Shown here piece by piece: positions 12,970 through 27,239 of a stretch of 64,000 nucleotides of DNA (the first letter of the stretch is position 1; the number at the start of each line of letters is the position of its first letter). The stretch spans positions 682,001 through 746,000 of the forward strand of contig NZ_BCYR01000002.1 in NCBI RefSeq assembly GCF_001598295.1, in the 5' to 3' direction. Both the position numbers and the translations under genes were made by a program. The notes under the pieces are model-generated. The model saw nothing but the letters and a program-made list of their open reading frames with translations, did not search any database and was not told the DNA's origin. Source of the stretch: Klebsiella ornithinolytica NBRC 105727 = ATCC 31898. Lineage in GTDB: Bacteria; Pseudomonadota; Gammaproteobacteria; Enterobacterales; Enterobacteriaceae.

Positions 12970-14028
12970 ATGCCTGGAAAGTTTTTACGTTCTGTACTCA
13001 TTGGTTTGATCGTCGGAGGCCTGCTTCTGGCCGTAATGCCTTCGCTGCGTCAATGGCAACTGTCGACGACGACCCAGTACGATAGCGCGGACGAGTCGCC
13101 CGCCAGCTATAATTCTGCCGTTCGCCGCGCTGCCCCTGCGGTGGTCAACGTCTATAACCGCGCGCTGAACGGTACCAGCCATAATCAGCTGACTCTGGGC
13201 TCCGGCGTTATCATGGACCAGCGTGGCTACATCCTGACCAACAAACACGTCATCAATGACGCGGATCAGATTATTGTCGCCCTGCAGGATGGTCGCGTTT
13301 TTGAAGCGTTGTTGGTTGGTTCTGATACCCTGACTGACCTGGCGGTATTAAAAATTAACGCCAATGCCGGCCTGCCGGTCATTCCTATCAACCCGAAACG
13401 GGTGCCGCATATCGGCGATGTTGTCCTCGCGATTGGTAACCCTTACAACCTCGGTCAGACGATTACGCAAGGGATTATCAGCGCTACCGGTCGTATCGGC
13501 CTGAACCCGACCGGACGGCAAAATTTCCTGCAAACCGACGCCTCAATCAACCACGGCAACTCCGGCGGTGCGCTGGTGAACTCGCTGGGCGAACTGATGG
13601 GCATCAACACGCTGTCATTTGATAAAAGCAACGATGGCGAAACGCCGGAAGGGATCGGCTTTGCGATTCCCTTCCAGCTGGCAACCAAGATTATGGATAA
13701 GCTGATCCGCGATGGCCGCGTGATCCGCGGTTATATCGGTATCAGCGGCCGCGAGATCGCGCCGCTGCATGCTCAGGGCGGCGGCATCGATCAGCTGCAG
13801 GGGATTGTGGTTAATGACGTTGCTCCGGATGGTCCGGCGGCCCAGGCCGGTATCCGCGCCAACGACGTGATCATTTCGGTGAATGACAAACCGGCGGTTT
13901 CTGCTCTCGAAACCATGGACCAGGTCGCGGAAATCCGCCCAGGCTCAGAAATTCCGGTGGTTATCATGCGCGATGACAAAAAAATCACGCTGCATATCGC
14001 CGTTCAGGAATATCCGGCAACCAACTAA
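12970..14028 (+). CDS. degS: Site-1 protease of the sigma-E pathway, DegS
   Basis: Membrane-anchored HtrA protease that cleaves RseA after its PDZ domain senses unassembled outer-membrane porins. About 352 residues. One N-terminal anchor helix (SVLIGLIVGGLLLAVM) leads to the protease domain with His in TNKHVIND, Asp in SDTLTDLAVLK and Ser in NHGNSGGAL. A single PDZ domain (about 255-345) follows. The start MPGKFLRSVLIG at 12970 aligns with the E. coli protein; the longer frame from 12928 is not supported. Confidence 0.96.
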   Translation: MPGKFLRSVLIGLIVGGLLLAVMPSLRQWQLSTTTQYDSADESPASYNSAVRRAAPAVVNVYNRALNGTSHNQLTLGSGVIMDQRGYILTNKHVINDADQIIVALQDGRVFEALLVGSDTLTDLAVLKINANAGLPVIPINPKRVPHIGDVVLAIGNPYNLGQTITQGIISATGRIGLNPTGRQNFLQTDASINHGNSGGALVNSLGELMGINTLSFDKSNDGETPEGIGFAIPFQLATKIMDKLIRDGRVIRGYIGISGREIAPLHAQGGGIDQLQGIVVNDVAPDGPAAQAGIRANDVIISVNDKPAVSALETMDQVAEIRPGSEIPVVIMRDDKKITLHIAVQEYPATN

Positions 14029-14051
14029 AGCCCGAGACCGGGCTTTAGCTT
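14027..14051 (+). terminator. degS terminator
   Basis: AAAGCCCG and CGGGCTTT form an 8-bp stem around AGAC, overlapping the degS stop and followed by AGCTTTT. Confidence 0.75.
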
Positions 14052-14073
14052 TTGACAGTGACGTTAACGTCAA

Positions 14074-15096
14074 TCAGGCGTTAACGTCGATCATCGTCTT
14101 AATTTCATTCGTCATCGGGAGCGTCCATGCTTCCTGGGCGCGCGCCAGCGGCAAACGTCGGCTGATCAAAATATCGGCGTTCAGCCTCTGCTCCTCCAGC
14201 GCCGCGATAACCGCAGGCCAGGTGAATTTATAGCGCATCACCCCGTGAATGGTGACTTCACGTTCTATCACCGCTGACATGGGAAAGCCGCCCACCTGTT
14301 CACCCACGCCGATCATGATTGCCCGCCCGCCGGAAAGTACGCTCAGACAGGCGTCGTGGCGCACGGACTGTACGCCCGTGCATTCAAGCAGCACGTCATA
14401 CTGCCGGTCGTTATCGGCCAGAGTACTCAGCGTTTCAGCCCCCAGCTCATGGGCAATTTTGCGCCGCCCCTCCTGAGGCTCAACCAGCACCACTTCCGTG
14501 GCGCCCAGCGTTTTAGCGACCTGAACGGCGAATAACCCCACCGGGCCGCCGCCGGTGATTAACACGCGGGACCCCAGACCAATCTGCCCTTTTTGCGCCC
14601 CTGCCAGCGCGACTGAAATCGTTTCAACCATCGCCGCCGCGCCGTCGCTAATGGCGTCGCTGATAGCGTGCGCGTTGCCTGACGGGACGCACAGATACTG
14701 CTGCATGGCGCCATAGGTACCCGGCACGCCGAAAAACTTCTGCGTCGGACAGATATTATAATTGCCCTGCACACAGTGCCGGCAGCGGCCGCAGGGTACC
14801 AGCGGATCCACCGATACGCGCTGCCCGACGCGGTGCGGCGAAATTCCCTGCCCCACCGCCACAATCGCCCCGCCAAACTCGTGTCCCATAATCATCGGCG
14901 CGGTAATCATTTCGCTGCCGCAGCGGCCGTCGAAGTAAAAATGCTTATCCGAACCGCACACGCCGACCGAGCCGATTTTCAGCAGCACTTCCCCGGCCTG
15001 CGGCTGCGGCACGGCGGTAGTCTGTAGCTCAAGGGTTTCTTTCGCCATCAGGAACAGCGCACGCTGGCTGTCCGGAATATCTGTTTCAAATGCCAT
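14074..15096 (-). CDS. Zinc-dependent polyol/sugar-acid dehydrogenase (MDR family)
   Basis: Medium-chain dehydrogenase of 340 residues, close in layout to L-idonate 5-dehydrogenase and sorbitol dehydrogenase. The catalytic zinc site is seen in GSVGVCGSDKHFY and MGHEFGG. The structural zinc cysteines appear as CGRCRHCVQGNYNIC. The NAD-binding motif is GGGPVGLFAVQVAK. It probably oxidises a polyol or aldonate to a keto sugar in the cytoplasm. It is the last gene of a leftward cluster, 9 bp after the transporter stop. The exact substrate cannot be told from sequence. Confidence 0.85.
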   Translation of the reverse strand: MAFETDIPDSQRALFLMAKETLELQTTAVPQPQAGEVLLKIGSVGVCGSDKHFYFDGRCGSEMITAPMIMGHEFGGAIVAVGQGISPHRVGQRVSVDPLVPCGRCRHCVQGNYNICPTQKFFGVPGTYGAMQQYLCVPSGNAHAISDAISDGAAAMVETISVALAGAQKGQIGLGSRVLITGGGPVGLFAVQVAKTLGATEVVLVEPQEGRRKIAHELGAETLSTLADNDRQYDVLLECTGVQSVRHDACLSVLSGGRAIMIGVGEQVGGFPMSAVIEREVTIHGVMRYKFTWPAVIAALEEQRLNADILISRRLPLARAQEAWTLPMTNEIKTMIDVNA

Positions 15097-15105
15097 AACG
15101 ACCTC

Positions 15106-16554
15106 TCAGTCTGAGTTGATTTTATTGAGCAAAACGCCCGAAGAAACGGCATTGCGCGCGTTGAACTGCCCGTTAAGCAGGCTCTGTTCGATATCCTCCA
15201 GCGTTCTCCCCCGCGTCTCCGGGGCGTAGCGCCACACGAAGACCCAGGCGAGCGCGTTGACCGCGGCCAGCGCGCCGAACACCAGGCCGATGCCAAGCGC
15301 ATCGGCCGTGAAATAGAGCAGCAGGGTGACGAGGAAGTTGACCACCCACAGCGCAAACGAGCACAAAGCCGTGCCTTTGCCCCGCACGCCAAGGGGGAAG
15401 ATTTCGGCGCAGTACAGCCAGGTCACAACCGACAGGCTGCCGCCGTTGAAGGCGAAATATCCCAGCAGGCAGGCCAGCACGATAATTTTATGGCCGTCAC
15501 TCAGCAGCTCCTGCGCGTGGGCGGACCATGGCAACAGCATCGACATCACCGCCAGCACCACCACCGCGCCGGGCAGGCCACTCAGCATCAGGCGCCGCCG
15601 CCCGAGCACGTCCAGCAGCCAAATGCCTAACAGGGTGAATACCGTGAGCACCACACCGATCCCGACGGAGCCGAGGATCGCCACCGACTTGCCAAACTGC
15701 GCCATCACCAGCAAGGAAGGGGCGTAATAGATGATGGCGCTGATGCCGGTAGCCTGAGAGAAAATAGCGATGCCCAGACCGGCGACCAGCGCGGGCCGCA
15801 CCCAGGGCTGGAACAGCTCTCTCCAGCTCGACTGCTGGTCCTGATGCAGCCGCCCTATCTCCTTGACTTCCTGAGCGGCTTCGTGCCCGGTGCGCCCTAC
15901 GCGGACGAGGATTTCCTCCGCCCGTTTAGCCTGCTGCTTGCCCACCAGCCAGCGCGGGCTTTCCGGCAGATACAGCATCATCACGATAAAAATCACCGCC
16001 GGGATAACCGCCAGCCCGAGCATCCACTCCCAGGCGCCGGACGGCCCAAGCAGATAGCCTACGGCGTAGGCCAGCAGCGTGCCGACGCAGATCATCATCT
16101 GGAACAGCACGCCCTGAGCGCCGCGCCGATGGGCAGGCGCCAGCTCGGCGATATACATCGGAACAATTTGCGAGGAGCCTCCGACGCCCAGGCCAAGCAG
16201 GAAACGCATGACAATCAGCATATTGAGGGAGGTCGCTAAAGCGCAGCCGAGAGCGAATAAAGCAAACAGTATTGAGATGACGATGACGGTTCTGCGCCGC
16301 CCCAGACGATCCGAGAGCGGGCCGGTCAGCAGCGCGCCAAATATCGCGCCGAGAAGCGTGGCGGAGGTGACCACCGACTGCATAAAGGCGTTGTCCGCGA
16401 TGGCGAAATCCTCGCGCAGAAAGAGCAAGGCGCTGGCAATAATGCCCGTGTCGTAGCCATACAGCAGGCCGCCGATGCTTGCCCCGATGGCGACCAGAAA
16501 GCTGTAGCGTCTGCCGTGGGCGACGGCCGTGGGAGGGGTCGATAACGTGTTCAT
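15106..16554 (-). CDS. MFS sugar porter (XylE/GalP/AraE type)
   Basis: Sugar-porter family member of 482 residues with about 12 membrane helices. Signatures are GGLLYGYDTGIIASAL (helix 1), GPLSDRLGRRRT (loop 2-3), PESPRWLVGK (after helix 6), GIWLLDVLGRRRL (loop 8-9) and PETRGRTLEDIE (C-terminal). It probably imports a monosaccharide or polyol by proton symport. It is co-directional with the dehydrogenase and lies 179 bp downstream of the second isomerase-like gene. Confidence 0.9.
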   Translation of the reverse strand: MNTLSTPPTAVAHGRRYSFLVAIGASIGGLLYGYDTGIIASALLFLREDFAIADNAFMQSVVTSATLLGAIFGALLTGPLSDRLGRRRTVIVISILFALFALGCALATSLNMLIVMRFLLGLGVGGSSQIVPMYIAELAPAHRRGAQGVLFQMMICVGTLLAYAVGYLLGPSGAWEWMLGLAVIPAVIFIVMMLYLPESPRWLVGKQQAKRAEEILVRVGRTGHEAAQEVKEIGRLHQDQQSSWRELFQPWVRPALVAGLGIAIFSQATGISAIIYYAPSLLVMAQFGKSVAILGSVGIGVVLTVFTLLGIWLLDVLGRRRLMLSGLPGAVVVLAVMSMLLPWSAHAQELLSDGHKIIVLACLLGYFAFNGGSLSVVTWLYCAEIFPLGVRGKGTALCSFALWVVNFLVTLLLYFTADALGIGLVFGALAAVNALAWVFVWRYAPETRGRTLEDIEQSLLNGQFNARNAVSSGVLLNKINSD

Positions 16555-16705
16555 ATTAACCTCACAAGAGAATAGTCAGGCTCCCCGGGCCAAATTTCGG
16601 CAAAGGGAGGCCAGGCGATAGCGGGTATCACAAAAAAGTAAGGATTAAATGGGAGAAAGCGGGCTTCCCACGGGTCGTACAACGCGCAACGGCGATCGGC
16701 TTAGC

Positions 16706-16720
16706 GGATCCAGACGATCG
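16706..16720. repeat. Short dispersed repeat, copy 2
   Basis: The 15-mer GGATCCAGACGATCG is identical to 6111-6125, downstream of nanR. Both copies are preceded by GCGATCGGCTT at slightly different spacing. Both sit in intergenic DNA beyond the 3' end of a leftward gene. The rest of the 16555-16733 gap holds the transporter start region. Confidence 0.5.
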
Positions 16721-16733
16721 TATGCGGAAAAGA

Positions 16734-18134
16734 TCACACCTCGTGGACAGGGATCCTCAGAAGCTGCCCGAGTTTATGGAAAGCCTGAGCGTGGTGTCCC
16801 CGTCCCATCGCGCAGTGATGGGTCGGGCCGCAGGCGGACCAGTCATCCACAAAAGCGCGCAGCCCTTTGCGGAAACGGAACAGGGCGTTCGTATCCCCAA
16901 GCTGCAGCGTTCTGCCTTCCACCAGCTCGCCCTCGGCCAGCACCAGCATGTACTGACCGTCGGCCCCCTGAGTAACGGAAGCCAGGGTTACCGGCCCGGT
17001 TGCCGGAGTGAACTGGGTCAGAAAACCGCTGCCTGGTTTACCGTGGAAGACGGCGCTCATTTTGAGCAGGGATTTTTCATCGGCGATGTCCGGATCGCCC
17101 GCCCCGCTGTGCCCGACGATGCAAAGATCCTGATTGAAATCCATCGAATACAGCTCGGTCAGCGTTGCGCTGCCGGCCAGGGATTTCATCAGCGTCAGCG
17201 CGATCGCCGTTTTGACGTCGGCCTCAACCGGGCAGGCGATCCCTTGCCGGGTCAGCATGGAGAAGACCGGATTCGATGCGGAGATAATCTGGTGCATATA
17301 GCCGCTGGGCTGCACCTCGAAGTGGTTCGACAGCGCAATCAGCCGGTGCTCATCCACCAGCCTGCGGGTGGCCAGATAGACCTCAATCATTGAGGTCAGA
17401 TGCTGCTCATCCAGATCCTCCGGCAGGCGGAAAACCTCTTTCACCTCCCGATCCGCCCGCTCGATGTCGTCCTGGTTAAAGCCGTGGGCAATATTGGCCG
17501 CGATATCCTCCCAGTTCAGATGCTTCACGTAGCTGCCGAAGGTGCGGAAAATCTGCGTCTCATCGACGTTGAGATCCATCATCCCCGGATACGGACGGCC
17601 AAGAATGCCGATGTTCCCTGACTTCAGGCGACGGCAGGCGTTGGCCGCGTCGCACCACTGGCTAATCTTCTCATCAAGGATCGTATCTCCTTCAAGGTAG
17701 CCGGAAACCACCGCAAAAGGATGCTCGAAACGGCGCAGCACGGCGGTCATTTCGGGCAGCCCGGCGCAGGTACAACCTTTGCCCAGCCAGTCGTCGATAG
17801 TCAAGGTTCTATCCAGATCCAACGCGGGAACCGACTGGACGTTCAGCAGCACCAGCGTCACGTTGCCCAGCGCGCGCACTACCGGCAGCAGGGCCTCGGA
17901 CGAGGCGTAGGTTGTCAGGTGGCAGAAAATAATATCCACATCTTCCGCCTGAAAGCGCAGCCCCGCCTCCCGCGCTCTTGCCGGATTGTCCACCATGCCT
18001 GCGGCAACGACGTCGCGCGGCGAGAATTTCTCCAGCAGCCGCTGATGATGCTCCATCAGCCGCTCTTTCATGCCCGAAAACTGCGGCCAGTACGCTTCAA
18101 GACCGATGGCGAAAATACCAATTTTTGCACTCAT
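16734..18134 (-). CDS. L-fucose/L-arabinose isomerase family protein (paralogue B)
   Basis: A 466-residue protein of the sugar isomerase superfamily, starting MSAKIGIFAIGLEAYWPQFSG after a GGAGAA ribosome-binding site. Candidate metal ligands as in FucI/AraA are Glu in CPVEADVKTAIALTL, Asp in YSMDFNQDLCIVGHSG, and His in PTHHCAMGRGHH near the C-terminus. The overall fold is therefore probably a Mn-dependent aldose-ketose isomerase, or a diverged relative. It is 18 bp downstream of its paralogue. The two share the opening IGxxxYWPQFSG motif and the C-terminal HHCAxGxGHH. The substrate is unknown. Confidence 0.82.
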   Translation of the reverse strand: MSAKIGIFAIGLEAYWPQFSGMKERLMEHHQRLLEKFSPRDVVAAGMVDNPARAREAGLRFQAEDVDIIFCHLTTYASSEALLPVVRALGNVTLVLLNVQSVPALDLDRTLTIDDWLGKGCTCAGLPEMTAVLRRFEHPFAVVSGYLEGDTILDEKISQWCDAANACRRLKSGNIGILGRPYPGMMDLNVDETQIFRTFGSYVKHLNWEDIAANIAHGFNQDDIERADREVKEVFRLPEDLDEQHLTSMIEVYLATRRLVDEHRLIALSNHFEVQPSGYMHQIISASNPVFSMLTRQGIACPVEADVKTAIALTLMKSLAGSATLTELYSMDFNQDLCIVGHSGAGDPDIADEKSLLKMSAVFHGKPGSGFLTQFTPATGPVTLASVTQGADGQYMLVLAEGELVEGRTLQLGDTNALFRFRKGLRAFVDDWSACGPTHHCAMGRGHHAQAFHKLGQLLRIPVHEV

Positions 18135-18152
18135 AAAGGTTCTCCTTTGCGG

Positions 18153-20482
<2,330 letters not shown>

Positions 20483-20670
20483 TTTTTTCCCGGTGATGGC
20501 GGCAAGGTGAAATCAATATAAGCCAGTCAAAACCAGCCCCGCCTTAAGAGCCGGGTGGAAATTCGGTCGTAGCGTGACCAAAAAATCAAGAATCAGGAAG
20601 GGATTGCCGAAGTTGCAGAGGCGATCACATTTTGATAACAATCAACAGCGCGGGAAGCGGCAGGGGCGTT

Positions 20671-20702
20671 AAAAACAGCGAGCGGGCAAGGCTGCCCGCT
20701 CG
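20671..20702 (-). terminator. mdh terminator
   Basis: CGAGCGGGCA and TGCCCGCTCG form a perfect 10-bp stem with a four-base loop, followed on the minus strand by CTGTTTTT. The rest of the 20483-20728 gap should hold the promoter of the AraC-family gene. Confidence 0.9.
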
Positions 20703-20728
20703 TTTATATCATTGGCAAATCAGAACAA

Positions 20729-22553
<1,825 letters not shown>

Positions 22554-22560
22554 GAGCCTC

Positions 22561-22588
22561 CCCTCTGGTTCCCACCAGAGGGTCTTTT
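22561..22588 (+). terminator. argR terminator
   Basis: CCCTCTGGT and ACCAGAGGG form a 9-bp stem with loop TCCC, followed by TCTTTT. Confidence 0.9.
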
Positions 22589-22906
22589 CAAAAATATTGC
22601 ATTTCTTTAACATTTAGTGTGGTTTTCGGCCTCTATACATACTTTTACCGAATGAACGGGCCAGAAGCGCACAAAATATCAAAATACCCTATCTATATGA
22701 TTTTAATCGCTATATCAGACTTCTATGGCGAGTAAATGACATTTCTAATTCTTATACGTTATAAAAACGACAATTCTTTGTAATTATTTACTCATACAAC
22801 CATTAGCGTGGTATTAATATTTTTGGTGATTAGTGTATACTTGATTTTGTGATGAGGGTCACGAAACGAAGAGCCCTCAATAATAAGATTCGACGAGGTG
22901 AACATC
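22589..22906 (+). promoter_or_regulatory. yhcN upstream region with candidate promoter and CRP-like site
   Basis: A very AT-rich region of about 320 bp. A TATACT -10 candidate lies at 22836-22841. TGTGATGAGGGTCACG at 22848-22863 matches the TGTGA-N6-TCAC pattern of CRP. Placed downstream of that -10 the site would repress rather than activate. Both are pattern matches only. Confidence 0.45.
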
Positions 22907-23170
22907 ATGAAAATCAAAACAACTGTAGCTGCACTAAGCATCCTGTCTGTTCTGTCCTTTGGCGCTTTCGCCGCTGACTCTATCAACAGCGATCAGGCGC
23001 AAGGCCGTCAGTCAATCGGTACCATTTCCGTCGGCGCGGTGAGTTCTTCCCCGATGGATATGCATGAGATGCTGAACAAAAAAGCTCAGGAAGAAGGTGC
23101 GTCTTCTTATCGCATCATCGAAGCCCGTACCGGTGACCACTGGCACGCTACGGCAGAGCTTTATAAATAA
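22907..23170 (+). CDS. yhcN: DUF1471 (YhcN/BhsA) stress protein, copy 1
   Basis: Small periplasmic protein of 87 residues. A Sec signal peptide (about 1-22, ending FGAFAADS) is followed by one DUF1471 domain with the SSPMDM and WHATAELYK motifs. E. coli YhcN responds to acid and peroxide stress. The ATG at 22907 is preferred to the GTG at 22898 because GAGGTG (22894-22899) is the ribosome-binding site. A second, similar gene follows directly. Confidence 0.93.
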   Translation: MKIKTTVAALSILSVLSFGAFAADSINSDQAQGRQSIGTISVGAVSSSPMDMHEMLNKKAQEEGASSYRIIEARTGDHWHATAELYK

Positions 23171-23272
23171 GACGTAATGATTGTCGGTTACGAACTAAAT
23201 ACGAATAATTCACAGCGGCCCAGGCCCATATAAAGCCTCCCGCCGCTGCAACAAATGGTTGGAGTAAAGATT

Positions 23273-23539
23273 ATGAAACGTTCAATGATCATCGCATCCC
23301 TGGGCCTGGCTTCCGTTCTCTCCTTCGGCGCTAGCGCCGCCGTACATCAGGTCAACGCGGAACAAGCTCAAAACCTGCAGTCGATGGGCACCATCTCTGT
23401 TTCTCAGGTAGGCAGCGCCCCGATGGATATGCGCCATGAACTGGCGGCTAAAGCCGAAAAAGAAGGTGCAAGCAGCTACCGTATTATTGAAGCCCGTACC
23501 GGCGATAGCTGGCACGCTACAGCTGAGTTGTACAAATAA
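23273..23539 (+). CDS. DUF1471 (YhcN-like) stress protein, copy 2
   Basis: An 88-residue tandem paralogue of yhcN, starting MKRSMIIASLGLASVLSFGA after a GGAG site at 23256-23259. The signal peptide ends near GASAAVHQ. The C-terminal half, EGASSYRIIEARTGD then WHATAELYK, is almost identical to copy 1, while the signal peptide and early mature region differ. E. coli has only one gene here. It is followed by a terminator. Confidence 0.9.
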   Translation: MKRSMIIASLGLASVLSFGASAAVHQVNAEQAQNLQSMGTISVSQVGSAPMDMRHELAAKAEKEGASSYRIIEARTGDSWHATAELYK

Positions 23540-23565
23540 ACCCTCGTCGTCTTATCCGACGACTT

Positions 23566-23590
23566 GCCCCCGCTTGTCGGGGGCTTTTTT
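23566..23590 (+). terminator. Terminator after the yhcN pair
   Basis: GCCCCCG and CGGGGGC flank CTTGT, then six T. An additional stem, TCGTCG/CGACGA, lies immediately upstream. It overlaps the stop of the convergent yhcO. Confidence 0.92.
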
Positions 23591-23864
23591 ATGCCTGCCT
23601 GGCGTTAAACCGAAGCTCCCCTTCCAGCTCTTCTTCCGCTTCATCAAACAGCAATATCAAGGCGCCAAAGCGCCGACGCTGCTTATCGCTTAAGTGAATA
23701 AACTCAATCTCCAGCGGCAGCGGCAGCAGACCGCTGGTAACGGCTTCCCACAATGAGTCCAGATTGTTCACCTGCTCGCGGTTGAGCGAGAAGCTCCGCG
23801 AAAATTCACGATAGAAATCCTGCTGATCGGCTATATCATCAAAATCAAATGTATAGATAGTCAT
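23589..23864 (-). CDS. yhcO: Barstar-family protein YhcO
   Basis: A 91-residue acidic protein starting [20 protein letters not shown], of the barstar (RNase inhibitor) fold. Conserved segments are [21 protein letters not shown] and [18 protein letters not shown]. No barnase-like RNase is encoded next to it, so its partner is unknown. The ATG at 23864 gives the family length; three extra codons upstream are possible. Confidence 0.9.
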   Translation of the reverse strand: MTIYTFDFDDIADQQDFYREFSRSFSLNREQVNNLDSLWEAVTSGLLPLPLEIEFIHLSDKQRRRFGALILLFDEAEEELEGELRFNARQA

Positions 23865-23990
23865 CGCCCACACCCTGTCAACATCGCGCTATTGCCACCT
23901 GCCAATACTGCCTATGCCTCCACGCGCCGGGTTTTCTCTCCCTGCTTCCCTGAACGAAACGCGAATATCCCCGACGATTAAGTATAGTGA

Positions 23991-24018
23991 TAAAAAAACC
24001 GACGCTTCAGCGTCGGTT
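23991..24018 (-). terminator. aaeXAB terminator
   Basis: AACCGACG and CGTCGGTT form an 8-bp stem. On the minus strand it is followed by a run of seven T just after the aaeB stop. Confidence 0.9.
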
Positions 24019-24025
24019 CAGGTAG

Positions 24026-25993
24026 TTAGCTATTGGTCAATACATGCTGGTACTTACGCAACATATCCACCAGCCGTCGGACCGGTTCCGTCACCTGCGG
24101 TGGCGCCTCCCAGACCTGCAGTTTTTCCTGATAAACGTCCAGCTCTTCTAACAAACGAGCAAAATAGCGACGTCGTTTATCATCGCTGCCTGCGGAAATC
24201 ACATGGTCCGCAGTGCGGCGCAGCTGGCGGTGAAATGCCGACAGATCGTCGTTCACCGGCACAGGCGCATCCCGCAGACGCTGATGGGCAATAATCAGGG
24301 TCAGCGCCAGGCGGAAACGGGCGATATCGCCGGGGAACTTATTCAGCAAGAGGAACAGCTGCTGATAAAGCGCCGGCAAATGGTTCTCTTTACGGCGAGA
24401 GGTATTGGTCGTCAGGGATGACACCGCGGCCGAAACAAACTGATTCAGCAGCACACGTCCGGTACGCGCTTGTGAATTATCCCGTACCAGCAGAATCACC
24501 ATCAGCGCCAGAAAACAGCCGACGATCTGGCCCAGCGCGCTATCAAGAAACTGGCTGAACTGAAACTGCATAGGGTTATCCAGTACCAGAATGTTGATGG
24601 TACTCGCCAGCGCCCCCAGCGATCCCAGCCGCCGTTTTTGTACCTCAATACCAATAAAGAACGCCATCGCCGCCAGGCTGATACACAGCAGCAGCATACT
24701 CTGCTGCGTGGCGGGCATAATCACCAGGAAGAACAGCGCCCCCAGCGGTAAGGCCGCCAGCGTACCGTAGAGAAAATCTATTGCCACCATTCGTGGGTTG
24801 GGCAGGCGCATGGCGAGCGACGTCACCACCGCAATCATCACCATCGCCCCGCTACCGGACGTCCAGCCGGTCCACAGCCAGAACAGCGTCCCAAGAATGC
24901 AGGAAATGGAGGTGCGCCAGAAGTTGACCATCGCATGATGACGCTCGGCGGACCCTGCCTTTATCACCACCTCACCCTGCAGCACTTCATCTTCAACGCG
25001 GCTGATCCTGGTATTGCCGACCACGCCGCGCTTCAACAGCAGATAGCGTGTCGCGGCGCCAACCCAGCTGTAAATAGTGACCGGCGTATTGTGCTCCCCC
25101 TTCCAGGTCAGAAAACGGCGCATTCTTTTCAGCTGTCGATGGACGTCCTGTACGGTTTCAACCGGCTCGGCAAACAGCTCGCGGTAATCATTGGTCACGA
25201 TTTCCGGGCGCGAATTCTGGATCAGGTACGTTTCGCAGGCCTGAGTAATCAGCGTTAAAGAAAGAGTATTAATGGCCTTCAGGCGCTGATTGACCCTGGC
25301 CCAGCGCGAGGACTCCATAATCAGGTTACTGCGCATTCCTTCCAGCGCACTGGTCCGACGCACCAGCGAACCCCATGCTTTATCAACCACTTCGCTGTCG
25401 CCATGCGCCACACAAAGTTGCATCAGGCGGTACTGTTCGATCAGCAGGTTATCCAGCTCAAGATCGATCTCTTTCTTAATCGAGCGCGGGGAAAATAACA
25501 GGTCCGCCATAATGGCGCTGACAATCCCCACCACAATCTCGCTGCAACGCTCAACGGCAAACTGCGGCGCCAGCATCGGATCGGTATGAATGGTGATAAT
25601 AATGATCAGCGCGGTATAGCCTGCCAGCCCCCAGGCATAGGAGTTTTCGACGCGAACCAGCGAGGAGATCCAGGTGCAGAAACCTGCCCACAGACAGCAC
25701 ACCAGCATCATCAGCAGCGGCGCGCGAATCATCAGAATGATTATCGCCAGCGCGGCAATACAGCCGATAAACGTCCCGACAATACGCAGCATCCCGCGAT
25801 AGCGGATCGCGCCAGAATAAGGTTCTCCGCCGGCGGCAAACGCGGGACCCGCGGTGACAATGGCCGCCGTGAGTACCGCCCAGCGCGGCGTTTCCAGTTG
25901 AAAATGGAAGCCGACAAAGAGTGCCAGCACCACCGCACACGCTAATTTAATCGCGAAGCGCAGGTGCCGGGGAGAAATGGTGAAGATCCCCAT
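24026..25993 (-). CDS. aaeB: p-Hydroxybenzoic acid efflux pump subunit AaeB
   Basis: Inner-membrane FUSC/PET-family transporter, 655 residues. It has two blocks of hydrophobic helices (about 12-160 and 360-510), each followed by a cytoplasmic helical region. With AaeA it exports aromatic carboxylic acids as a metabolic relief valve. [20 protein letters not shown] and [20 protein letters not shown] are family-typical. It lies 5 bp after aaeA in the leftward aaeXAB operon. Confidence 0.96.
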   Translation of the reverse strand: MGIFTISPRHLRFAIKLACAVVLALFVGFHFQLETPRWAVLTAAIVTAGPAFAAGGEPYSGAIRYRGMLRIVGTFIGCIAALAIIILMIRAPLLMMLVCCLWAGFCTWISSLVRVENSYAWGLAGYTALIIIITIHTDPMLAPQFAVERCSEIVVGIVSAIMADLLFSPRSIKKEIDLELDNLLIEQYRLMQLCVAHGDSEVVDKAWGSLVRRTSALEGMRSNLIMESSRWARVNQRLKAINTLSLTLITQACETYLIQNSRPEIVTNDYRELFAEPVETVQDVHRQLKRMRRFLTWKGEHNTPVTIYSWVGAATRYLLLKRGVVGNTRISRVEDEVLQGEVVIKAGSAERHHAMVNFWRTSISCILGTLFWLWTGWTSGSGAMVMIAVVTSLAMRLPNPRMVAIDFLYGTLAALPLGALFFLVIMPATQQSMLLLCISLAAMAFFIGIEVQKRRLGSLGALASTINILVLDNPMQFQFSQFLDSALGQIVGCFLALMVILLVRDNSQARTGRVLLNQFVSAAVSSLTTNTSRRKENHLPALYQQLFLLLNKFPGDIARFRLALTLIIAHQRLRDAPVPVNDDLSAFHRQLRRTADHVISAGSDDKRRRYFARLLEELDVYQEKLQVWEAPPQVTEPVRRLVDMLRKYQHVLTNS

Positions 25994-25998
25994 GGCGA

Positions 25999-26931
25999 TT
26001 AACCAAACTCACGCAGGCGCATCGCCAGTTTCTGGAAGAAGTTCACCTGGGTTGTATCGCGGTCTTCTTTACCGGTAATCACCACCGTCGCGGTTGTCCC
26101 CGCTGGCCACAGATTGCCCTGCTGCTTGTCGAGTCGAATGCGGACCGGCACGCGCTGCGCCAGACGAACCCATTCAAGGTTAGAATCCACGGAAGCCATC
26201 CCTTTGGCGTCGCTGCTGCTGCTGGCGTTGGTCACCCCGGCGGCGATACTATCCACCGTACCTTTAATCGAGCGGCTGCTTCCCAGCGGGGTAATTTCCG
26301 CACGGTATCCCTGACGTACCCCTTCCAGTTTGGTCTCTTCAAGGTAGGCCACCACGTAAAAGGTGTTTTGCTTAACCAGCGCCACGGCTGTCGAGCCACG
26401 GGTAATAAATTCACCGTTGTAAACGTTGAGGTTGGTCACCCAACCATCGGCCGGCGCGCGGACAACCGTGCGTTCAAGATCGAGCTTTGCCAGATCCCGG
26501 CTGGCCACGGCTTTCGCCAGCTGATGCTCTACCGTTTGTAAGACGTTATTGGCCTGGTCTATCTCTTCACGAGACATCGCCTGTACGCCCAGCCTGTTAC
26601 GGCGGCCGGCTTCAACACGTTTTTCCTGCGCCAGAGTCTGGTAATAGGAAACGTCGGCCTGAGCTTCTTCGAGGGCTTTCTGATAACGCGGCTGGTCAAT
26701 CACAAACAAAACCTGGCCTTTCTTAACCAGCTGGTTATCCTTGATATTTACCTGGGAAATCAGCCCGGATACATCGGGTGCGATAGCCACGATGTCGGCG
26801 CTGAATCGCGCGTCGCGCGTCCAGGGAGACGCGGTGTAATAGACCCAGGCGCGAAAAATCGCGACAAATGCCAGGATAACCAGTATCACAGTGATTGCGG
26901 TACGGAAGATATTTCTTGTTAGTGTTTTCAC
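25999..26931 (-). CDS. aaeA: p-Hydroxybenzoic acid efflux membrane-fusion protein AaeA
   Basis: HlyD-family periplasmic adaptor of 310 residues with one N-terminal membrane helix ([20 protein letters not shown]). The split biotinyl-lipoyl domain ([20 protein letters not shown] and [20 protein letters not shown]) brackets a coiled-coil hairpin (about 80-150). It couples AaeB to the outer envelope. Confidence 0.96.
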   Translation of the reverse strand: MKTLTRNIFRTAITVILVILAFVAIFRAWVYYTASPWTRDARFSADIVAIAPDVSGLISQVNIKDNQLVKKGQVLFVIDQPRYQKALEEAQADVSYYQTLAQEKRVEAGRRNRLGVQAMSREEIDQANNVLQTVEHQLAKAVASRDLAKLDLERTVVRAPADGWVTNLNVYNGEFITRGSTAVALVKQNTFYVVAYLEETKLEGVRQGYRAEITPLGSSRSIKGTVDSIAAGVTNASSSSDAKGMASVDSNLEWVRLAQRVPVRIRLDKQQGNLWPAGTTATVVITGKEDRDTTQVNFFQKLAMRLREFG

Positions 26932-26938
26932 ATCGACC

Positions 26939-27142
26939 TCAAACGAACAAACGCGATATCAGATAAAAAAGGCAGCAATATAACGCGGTATTAAACAGTG
27001 CAGGGTGCCAGACAAAATCATAGATGCCGGTGGGAACCAGCAGCCGGTGTACCAGCCAGAAAATGGCCAGCGATATTAGCAGCTCAAAGAAGATCGGCGG
27101 AAACGATAAGCCGAAAATCACGATGACAGGAAACAGACTCAT
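26939..27142 (-). CDS. aaeX: AaeX, DUF1656 membrane protein
   Basis: A 67-residue protein with two hydrophobic helices, starting [20 protein letters not shown]. It is the conserved first gene of the aaeXAB operon, 7 bp before aaeA. Its function is not known. Confidence 0.93.
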   Translation of the reverse strand: MSLFPVIVIFGLSFPPIFFELLISLAIFWLVHRLLVPTGIYDFVWHPALFNTALYCCLFYLISRLFV

Positions 27143-27239
27143 GATGACCTTGATAAGAAGCGTACAGGTGATATGCGTGAAGCGTTTATTATGTAGCTAA
27201 CAATATAGTAACGTAACAATTGCAGCATGATCTATATTA

